From: CAVQBJ01 sp963724405
Lineage (GTDB): Bacteria > Actinomycetota > Thermoleophilia > Solirubrobacterales > Solirubrobacteraceae
Direction: 5' to 3'
Length of the DNA stretch: 64,000 bases
Assembly (NCBI GenBank): GCA_963724405.1
Contig: CAVRUQ010000011.1
Coordinates: forward strand, 372,001-436,000
Shown: positions 59,555 through 64,000 of the stretch, one piece after another
Position numbering within the stretch: position 1 is the stretch's first letter
Layout: each line of letters starts with the position of its first letter
Program-made: the position numbers and the translations under genes
Notes under the pieces: model-generated
Seen by the model: only the letters and a program-made list of their open reading frames with translations
Databases searched by the model: none
What the model was told of the DNA's origin: nothing

Positions 59555-59845
59555 CTACAGCGGCGTGTCCGCTCCGGCCGGCCACAGACCGACGAGCTCT
59601 CCGCAGAGCTTGCTCGCGTACGCGGCGAGCGCCCGCGCCTCACCATGGCGGCCCTGCAGCCGGGCGGCGCCGGCCGCGCGCACGATCCGGCAGACGCCGT
59701 CGGCGTGCTCGCTCATCGTCTGCGCACGCGCCTCGGGATCTCGCCCGGCGAGCACGAGCTGCAGGTTCGTGCGCCGCCCTGCGCCGTCGCGCCAGTAGGG
59801 CACGGTCGGTGACGGGGGGTGGGGAGGGCCGGTCGATCCGCTCAT
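59555..59845 (-). CDS. Possible small protein of unknown function
   Basis: A 96-residue reading frame from ATG 59845. After a Pro-rich start it is mostly helical (ARAQTMSEHADGVCRIVRAAGAARLQGRHGEARALAAYASKLCGELVGLW) with two cysteines and sensible composition. No family recognised and no clear Shine-Dalgarno sequence. It may be genuine or a chance frame in the spacer after fabI. Confidence 0.4.
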   Translation of the reverse strand: MSGSTGPPHPPSPTVPYWRDGAGRRTNLQLVLAGRDPEARAQTMSEHADGVCRIVRAAGAARLQGRHGEARALAAYASKLCGELVGLWPAGADTPL

Positions 59846-59911
59846 GGTGTGTGACCCAGTGTCCGCTGACCGGCGATCGCGCGTCAAGCCGCGGCGCGGG
59901 CGCCGCATGGG

Positions 59912-59962
59912 CGAAGTGTGTTCGATGTTCTTCCACCAGGAGCGAAGATCGCACACACTTCG
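59912..59962. repeat. 51-base near-palindromic element, copy 1
   Basis: Outer arms CGAAGTGTGTTCGAT and ATCGCACACACTTCG pair with one mismatch; inside, after a 3-base bulge (GTT), CTTC pairs with GAAG around loop CACCAGGAGC. It is identical to copy 2, which starts 83 bases later. The flanks also match in part (ATGG before, GCTTCGGGCGCG after). Confidence 0.85.
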
Positions 59963-59994
59963 TGCTTCGGGCGCGCGGCGCGGACGCCGGATGG

Positions 59995-60045
59995 CGAAGT
60001 GTGTTCGATGTTCTTCCACCAGGAGCGAAGATCGCACACACTTCG
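59995..60045. repeat. 51-base near-palindromic element, copy 2
   Basis: Identical to copy 1 over all 51 bases. Between the copies is a 32-base interval rich in GC. The combination of perfect copy identity and self-complementarity, in a non-coding spacer, is the mark of a REP/MITE-like or structured-RNA element. Confidence 0.85.
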
Positions 60046-60110
60046 CGCTTCGGGCGCGGCCCGGCGGATCGCGAGGCCGGGCGTCGCGGCTGGATTCGGC
60101 CGCGCGGCCG

Positions 60111-60136
60111 CAACCCGCAACCCGCAACCCGCAACC
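60111..60136. repeat. CAACCCG heptamer tandem repeat
   Basis: Three exact CAACCCG units (60111-60131) and a partial fourth, directly after the palindromic elements. Short tandem array with no obvious role. Confidence 0.7.
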
Positions 60137-60220
60137 GCGACCCGCCCCCCGCGGCCGCCTGCGGCGCTCCCGCCGCGGCCGCGCGCCGCCCGCGACCGCA
60201 GGCCGCCGGGCGCCGACCCG

Positions 60221-60874
60221 TCAGCCCCGCTTCGTCGCCTCGCGCGGAAAGTACACGGCCCGCCACCACAGCTCCGCGAGCGCGCGCACGTGCACCGCCG
60301 CGTCACGCCCGCCGCGGATGACCTCCAGCGTGACATGGCGCTCGACCATCGCCAGTAGCGCCTGCGCGGACAGCCGCGCCGGAATGTCGCTCGGCGCGAT
60401 GCCACGTTCCTGGTCGCGGCCGATGCGGGCCTCGGCCGCCGCCACGAAGCGCTCGATGTAGGGCGCCCACTCCGGCGGAAGGTGGTCGTCCATACCGTGC
60501 AGGTAGCCGACGAGCAGGAGCACCGGAGCGTCGCGATTCACCACGGCGACGACCCGACGCAGGCCGAGATGCAGCTCGCGGCGCGGATCGCCCTCGCCCT
60601 CGAGGTAGACGGCGGCGGCTCGATACATGTCGCTGAAGGCCTGCTGGATGAGACGGTCGACGACGGCGCGCTTGTTCGTGAAGTAGAAGTAGACGGCGGT
60701 GCGGCTGACGAACGCGCGCCGCGCGATCGCCTCGATCGTCATCCCCGCGTAGCCCTCCTCGTCGATCATCTGCCGCGCGGCGGCGAGGATCGCCTCCTCG
60801 GTCCCGTTGCGGGCGCGACGCGGCGCGGTCCGGACCGTGCCGGCGCGGCGCGGCGCCTGCGGGCTGACGCTCAT
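60221..60874 (-). CDS. TetR-family transcriptional regulator at the end of the fatty-acid operon
   Basis: A 217-residue repressor-type protein. The HTH (about 25-75) includes AILAAARQMIDEEGYAGMTIEAIARRAFVSRTAVYFYFTNKRAVVDRL; the ligand domain is helical (about 80-205). ATG 60874 overlaps the carboxyltransferase stop as ATGA, so it is translated with the operon; GTG 60880 is an alternative. As the last gene of a fatty-acid operon it may be a local regulator, in the manner of the TetR-type FasR that controls the mycobacterial acpM-kasA-accD6 genes, but no operator is identified here. Confidence 0.9.
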   Translation of the reverse strand: MSVSPQAPRRAGTVRTAPRRARNGTEEAILAAARQMIDEEGYAGMTIEAIARRAFVSRTAVYFYFTNKRAVVDRLIQQAFSDMYRAAAVYLEGEGDPRRELHLGLRRVVAVVNRDAPVLLLVGYLHGMDDHLPPEWAPYIERFVAAAEARIGRDQERGIAPSDIPARLSAQALLAMVERHVTLEVIRGGRDAAVHVRALAELWWRAVYFPREATKRG

Positions 60875-62274
60875 CGCCACGCTCCGCGCTCGGCGTGTAC
60901 GCCGAGCACACCGAGGAGCCGATCGCGCGTCTCGGCGGGGGCGATCACCTCGTCGACGTACCCGGCCGCTGCGGCGCGCTCCACCGGCAGGTGCTCGTCG
61001 CCGTAACCGCGCGCGAGCTCGTCGCGGTCAGCGCCCTCGGCGATCGCCGCCCGCTCGATCAGCTCGACGGCCTGGCGCGCGCCCATCACGCCGATCTGCG
61101 CACTCGGCCAGGCGAGGGTGTGATCGGCTCCGAGGTCGCGTGAATTCATCACGATGTGTGCACCACCATAGGCCTGCCGGAGCGTGATGGTTACGCGGGG
61201 GGTGCGAGCCCGCGCGAACGCGCGCAGCAATCCGGCCCCGTGACGGATGACGCCGTCGCGCTCCTGGCGGGTTCCGGGCAGGAAGCCGGGGGTGTCGACG
61301 AGGACGACGAGCGGGATCCCGAAACGGTCGCACAGCCGCACGAACCAGGCCCCCTTCTCGGAGCTGCGGGCGTCGAGCGTCCCGCCGAGGTGGCGCGGCT
61401 GGTTCGCGATCAGACCGACGGGCGCGCCCTCGAGTCGGGCGAAGCCGACGACGAGGTTGCGCGCCCAGCGGGGCGCGAGCTCGCGCAGCTCGCCGCCGTC
61501 GACGATCCGCACGATCACGTCGCGGACGTCGTAGACGCGCGCGGTGCGGTCGGGCAGGACGTCGCCGGGGTCGCCGGGCCGTGGCGGCCGCGGCGGTGAC
61601 AGCGGCAGCGCGCCGCCCTCGCGCGGCGGCAGGTAGGCGAGCAGCTCGCGCGCGAGCTCGGCCGCGGCCAGCTCGTCCTCGGCGACGAGGTGCGCCACCC
61701 CGTTGGCGCCGTGGACACGGGCGCCGCCGAGCTCCTGGGCGCTGACGTTCTCGCGCGTGACCTGCCGCACTACCTTCGGGCCGGTCAGGAACATGAGCCC
61801 GTCGTCCTGCACGATGACGGTCAGGTCGCCGAGTGAGGGGGAGTAGGCGGCACCGCCGGCGCAGGGACCGGCGATGACGCTGATCTGCGGCACGCGTGCC
61901 CGCGCCTGGGCCCGGAAGATCGCGGCGTACGCGGTCAGCGCGGCCGTGCCCTCCTGCAGGCGCGCCCCGCCGGAGTGCGGGAAGCCGACGACGGGGACGC
62001 CGCTCGAGTCGGCCCGCCGAATGGCCTCGGCGATCGTCTCGCCGCCGCGCGCGCCGAGCGATCCACCGCGGTGCTCGCCGTCCTGCGCCCAGGCGAACAC
62101 GGGCCGTCCGTGCACGCGGCCGCTGGCGGCCACGACGCCGTCGCCGACGCCGGCCCGCAGCGGCCGCAGCGTGCCGGGATCGAGCAGCAGCTCCAACCGC
62201 GTGCCGGCCAGGTCGGCGCGGGCGTCGTCCGACGTCTCGTCGCCACCTGCACCGCGCGCGAGGGCGAGCCTCAT
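60871..62274 (-). CDS. Acyl-CoA carboxylase carboxyltransferase subunit (AccD6/PccB type)
   Basis: Transfers CO2 from carboxybiotin to an acyl-CoA, probably acetyl-CoA giving malonyl-CoA. The 467-residue two-lobed crotonase fold has GFPHSGGARLQEGTAALTAYAAIF, VPQISVIAGPCAGGAAYSPSLGDL, FLTGPKVVRQVTRENV, PLVVLVDTPGFLPGTRQE and GGAHIVMNSRDLGADHTLAWPSAQIGVMG. It is shorter at the N-terminus than typical 510-530-residue members. The ATGA overlaps with fabF and tetR show one transcript. The biotin subunit is elsewhere. Confidence 0.92.
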   Translation of the reverse strand: MRLALARGAGGDETSDDARADLAGTRLELLLDPGTLRPLRAGVGDGVVAASGRVHGRPVFAWAQDGEHRGGSLGARGGETIAEAIRRADSSGVPVVGFPHSGGARLQEGTAALTAYAAIFRAQARARVPQISVIAGPCAGGAAYSPSLGDLTVIVQDDGLMFLTGPKVVRQVTRENVSAQELGGARVHGANGVAHLVAEDELAAAELARELLAYLPPREGGALPLSPPRPPRPGDPGDVLPDRTARVYDVRDVIVRIVDGGELRELAPRWARNLVVGFARLEGAPVGLIANQPRHLGGTLDARSSEKGAWFVRLCDRFGIPLVVLVDTPGFLPGTRQERDGVIRHGAGLLRAFARARTPRVTITLRQAYGGAHIVMNSRDLGADHTLAWPSAQIGVMGARQAVELIERAAIAEGADRDELARGYGDEHLPVERAAAAGYVDEVIAPAETRDRLLGVLGVHAERGAWR

Positions 62275-63494
62275 GCCGCGGCCACCGCCAGGCAGGCGTT
62301 CTGACCGCCGAAGCCCATCGAGTTGTTGAGCGCGAGCGCGGCCGCGGCGGTCCGGGCCTCGCCGGGGATGCAGTCGAGGTCGCACTCGGGATCGGCCTGC
62401 TCGTAGTTGATCGTCGGCGGCAGCAGGCCGCGCCGTACCGCCTCGAGGCAGACGAGCGCCTCGACCGCGCCGGCCGCGCCGAGCAGATGGCCGATCGCCG
62501 ACTTCGTCGAGGAGGCCGGCGGCGCGTCGCCGTTCCACAGGCCGTGGATGGCGACCGTCTCGACGCGGTCGTTGTGCGGGGTGCCGGTGCCGTGGCAGTT
62601 GATGTAGCCGACGTCGCCCGCGCTCGCCTCGGCGTCCTGCAGCGCGGCGCGCATCGCCTGCAACGCGCCGCGGCCGTTCTCGTCGGGCTGGGTGATGTGG
62701 AAGGCGTCGTTGCTCGCGCCGTAGCCGGCGATCCGTCCGTACACGCTCGCGCCGCGTGCGCGGGCGTGCTCGGCCCGCTCGAGGACGAGCACGGCGGCGC
62801 CCTCGCCCATCACGAAGCCGTCGCGGCGAGCGTCGAACGGGCGCGAGACGCCCTCGCGCGAGAGCGCGCCCATGCGCCGGAAGGCGGCCAGGCACAGGCT
62901 CGTGATCGCCGCCTCGCTTCCGCCGGCGACGACGATGTCGGCCTCGCCGCGCTGGATCAGGCGCAGGGCCTCGCCGATGGCATGGGCGCCGGTCGCGCAG
63001 GCCGAGGAGACCGAGAAGCCGGGGCCGTACGCCCCGAGACGCATGGCCACCGTGGCCGCGCCGGCGTTCGGCATCATCATCGGCACGAAGTTGGGGGAGA
63101 CGGCGCGCTCGCCGTCGGCGATGAACGCCTCGCACTCGCGTTGTAGCGTCGTCAGGCCGCCGACGCCGGTGCCGAGGATGACGCCGAGGCGCTCCGCGTC
63201 GACGCCGGTCGGCGCGGCTTCGCCGTCCTCGGGGAGCAGGCCGGCCTCGCCGGCCGCCTGCTCGGCCGCGGCGAGCGCGAACTGGGCGAAGCGGTCGGCG
63301 CGCCGGGCCTCCTTGGGCGTCATCCAGCGCTCGGGGTCGAACTCCACGGCGGCACCGAGGCCGTCCGCGATCCCCGAGCGCCCGGCCGCGAGCGCCTCGA
63401 ACACGGCATCGGCGCCCTCGCCGACCGACGTGATCGCGCCGCGCCCGGTGACGAGCACGTCCGGCGTCTGCGCGGGGGTGCGGCCCACGCTCAT
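62271..63494 (-). CDS. fabF: 3-oxoacyl-ACP synthase II (FabF/KasA type)
   Basis: Condensing enzyme of fatty-acid elongation, 407 residues. The catalytic triad is complete: Cys in VSSACATGAHAIGEAL, His in YINCHGTGTPHND and His in SAIGHLLGAAGAVEAL. GFVMGEGAAVLVLERAEHA and a terminal NNSMGFGGQNACLA are standard. ATG 63494 overlaps the acpP stop and its own stop overlaps the carboxyltransferase gene. Condenses malonyl-ACP made by the downstream carboxylase pathway. Confidence 0.97.
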   Translation of the reverse strand: MSVGRTPAQTPDVLVTGRGAITSVGEGADAVFEALAAGRSGIADGLGAAVEFDPERWMTPKEARRADRFAQFALAAAEQAAGEAGLLPEDGEAAPTGVDAERLGVILGTGVGGLTTLQRECEAFIADGERAVSPNFVPMMMPNAGAATVAMRLGAYGPGFSVSSACATGAHAIGEALRLIQRGEADIVVAGGSEAAITSLCLAAFRRMGALSREGVSRPFDARRDGFVMGEGAAVLVLERAEHARARGASVYGRIAGYGASNDAFHITQPDENGRGALQAMRAALQDAEASAGDVGYINCHGTGTPHNDRVETVAIHGLWNGDAPPASSTKSAIGHLLGAAGAVEALVCLEAVRRGLLPPTINYEQADPECDLDCIPGEARTAAAALALNNSMGFGGQNACLAVAAA

Positions 63495-63760
63495 GCCGGG
63501 GCGCCCGCGTCGCTCAGGCGCTGGACGAGCCGTACCGCGTCGCCCACGCCGCTGATCTCCTTCAGCTCGCCGTCGGCGATCTTCACGCTGAAGCGGTCCT
63601 CGAGTGCGGTGACGAGCTCGACGAGGTCGAGCGAGTCGACGTCGATGTCACGCCAGTCGGTCGTCATCGTCGCCTGCTCGGCCTCGGGCACCTTGATGCG
63701 GATGAGCTCGTCGCGGATCGCCTGGAGGACCTGGTCGTCGCTCAGGTTCGAATCGGTCAT
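63491..63760 (-). CDS. acpP: Acyl carrier protein
   Basis: An 89-residue ACP with the phosphopantetheine serine in DVDSLDLVELVTALEDRF. Helical and acidic as expected. ATG 63760 follows AGGAGA nine bases upstream; a longer frame upstream is Arg-rich and not ACP-like. The stop overlaps fabF. Forty-four bases separate it from the fabG stop. Confidence 0.95.
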   Translation of the reverse strand: MTDSNLSDDQVLQAIRDELIRIKVPEAEQATMTTDWRDIDVDSLDLVELVTALEDRFSVKIADGELKEISGVGDAVRLVQRLSDAGAPA

Positions 63761-63804
63761 CGCTGTGGTTCTCCTTGTCGTCGATAGGTCAATGCAGTCT
63801 CGTC

Positions 63805-64000
63805 TCACGCGCCGAGTGCCCCGTCCACGGCGAGGGTCGCACCGTTGACGTAGGCCGCTTCGTCCGAGCAGAGGAAGGCGATCGCCGCGGCGACCTCCTC
63901 CGGACGCCCGACGCGCCCGGCGGGCACGGAGGCGGCCAGGCCGTCCGCGACGCCCTCGGCGGTCATGTCCGTCTCGATGACGCCGGGCGTGACCGCGTTG
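63805..64000 (-). CDS. fabG: 3-oxoacyl-ACP reductase (SDR family), 3' part only
   Basis: The gene enters from the right edge; 65 codons are present. The visible part, NAVTPGVIETDMT, GRVGRPEEVAAAIAFLCSDEAAYVNGATLAVDGAL, is the typical C-terminal half of FabG-type short-chain dehydrogenases (N/PGxIxTxM and the terminal DGG-like segment, here VDGAL). The active-site Tyr and Lys lie beyond the window. As first visible gene of the acpP-fabF operon it is most likely FabG. Confidence 0.82.
   Translation of the reverse strand, partial: NAVTPGVIETDMTAEGVADGLAASVPAGRVGRPEEVAAAIAFLCSDEAAYVNGATLAVDGALGA

Larger units (their letters stand above)
59846..60220. other. 375-base spacer carrying two long palindromic repeats and a heptamer array
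   Basis: Apart from the possible gene just before it, this spacer codes for nothing I can support. It contains two 51-base palindromic copies (59912-60045), CAACCCG repeats (60111-60136) and GC-rich runs, then the converging end of the tetR gene. Open frames across the repeats on both strands are by-products. Confidence 0.6.

Noticed and set aside
59912..60045. CRISPR-like repeat pair
   Set aside because: Only two copies, the repeat is 51 bases and self-complementary nearly throughout, and the interval is GC-rich and resembles the flank. No cas genes are present.
59846..60220. Small proteins encoded through the palindromic repeats on both strands
   Set aside because: The same peptide segments recur simply because the DNA repeats, and they appear in several frames at once; nothing else supports coding.

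Overview
The window is very GC-rich, densely packed DNA from a high-GC Gram-positive chromosome. Gene content points to Actinomycetota: Rex, DivIVA/Wag31-type protein, an LPXTG surface protein, an acpP-fabF-accD6-like block, an APC/TrkA/TrkA block, a LexA-type box CGAAC-N4-GTTCG, and many apparently leaderless genes. The style resembles Thermoleophilia (Solirubrobacter/Conexibacter-like). That placement is inference from gene content and order; no rRNA is present. I see no prophage, insertion sequence or CRISPR array; the window reads as core chromosome.

Layout. 1-5.6 kb: membrane-anchored HtrA protease, then trpF-trpB-trpA (trpB carries an apparent single-base insertion), a 53-residue membrane protein and a solute-binding lipoprotein. 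5.6-15.2 kb: a TIGR01777-type epimerase and an ACT-malic enzyme (minus), polA (plus), an epimerase/AhpD-like pair facing a MocR-type regulator, and an FAD oxidoreductase whose 3' end overlaps the regulator. 15.2-18.4 kb: rpsA, coaE, a lytic transglycosylase, csaA. 18.5-24.2 kb: a branched-chain amino-acid type ABC importer (binding protein, livH, a coupled 46-codon ORF, livM, livG, livF, small membrane protein). 24.2-34.2 kb: uvrB, DivIVA-like protein, NTF2-like protein, uvrA with an SOS box, a GGDEF/HD-GYP protein and a left-handed beta-helix acyltransferase. 34.3-37.5 kb (minus): DUF2520 oxidoreductase-panC-panD-panB. 37.8-42.8 kb: family 4 uracil-DNA glycosylase with a clamp-like tail, LPXTG protein, tsaE-tsaB-rimI-tsaD-glutaredoxin, rex. 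42.8-50.3 kb: YbdK-like ligase, DUF1844-like protein, hppA, small membrane protein, APC permease with Usp-like tail, two TrkA-type proteins. 50.4-56.9 kb: proline-rich membrane protein, tRNA-Gln(CUG), DsbA-like thioredoxin, a heterodimeric ABC exporter, a small zinc-binding protein. 56.9-64 kb: MFS exporter, fabI, a repeat-bearing spacer, and the minus-strand fatty-acid operon fabG-acpP-fabF-carboxyltransferase-tetR.

Recurring organisation. Most operons are joined by 4-base start/stop overlaps (ATGA/GTGA). At fifteen start codons a TAnnnT hexamer lies 6-11 bases upstream, usually with no Shine-Dalgarno sequence, the arrangement expected of leaderless mRNAs. Internal genes and a minority of first genes (epimerase, malic enzyme, acpP, hppA) have clear Shine-Dalgarno sequences.

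Most unusual items: two perfect 51-base copies of a near-palindromic element at 59912-60045; the frameshifted trpB; the coupled small ORF in a hairpin-bearing livH-livM junction; a perfect 16-bp inverted repeat upstream of uvrA; and the QLGLF C-terminus of the uracil-DNA glycosylase.
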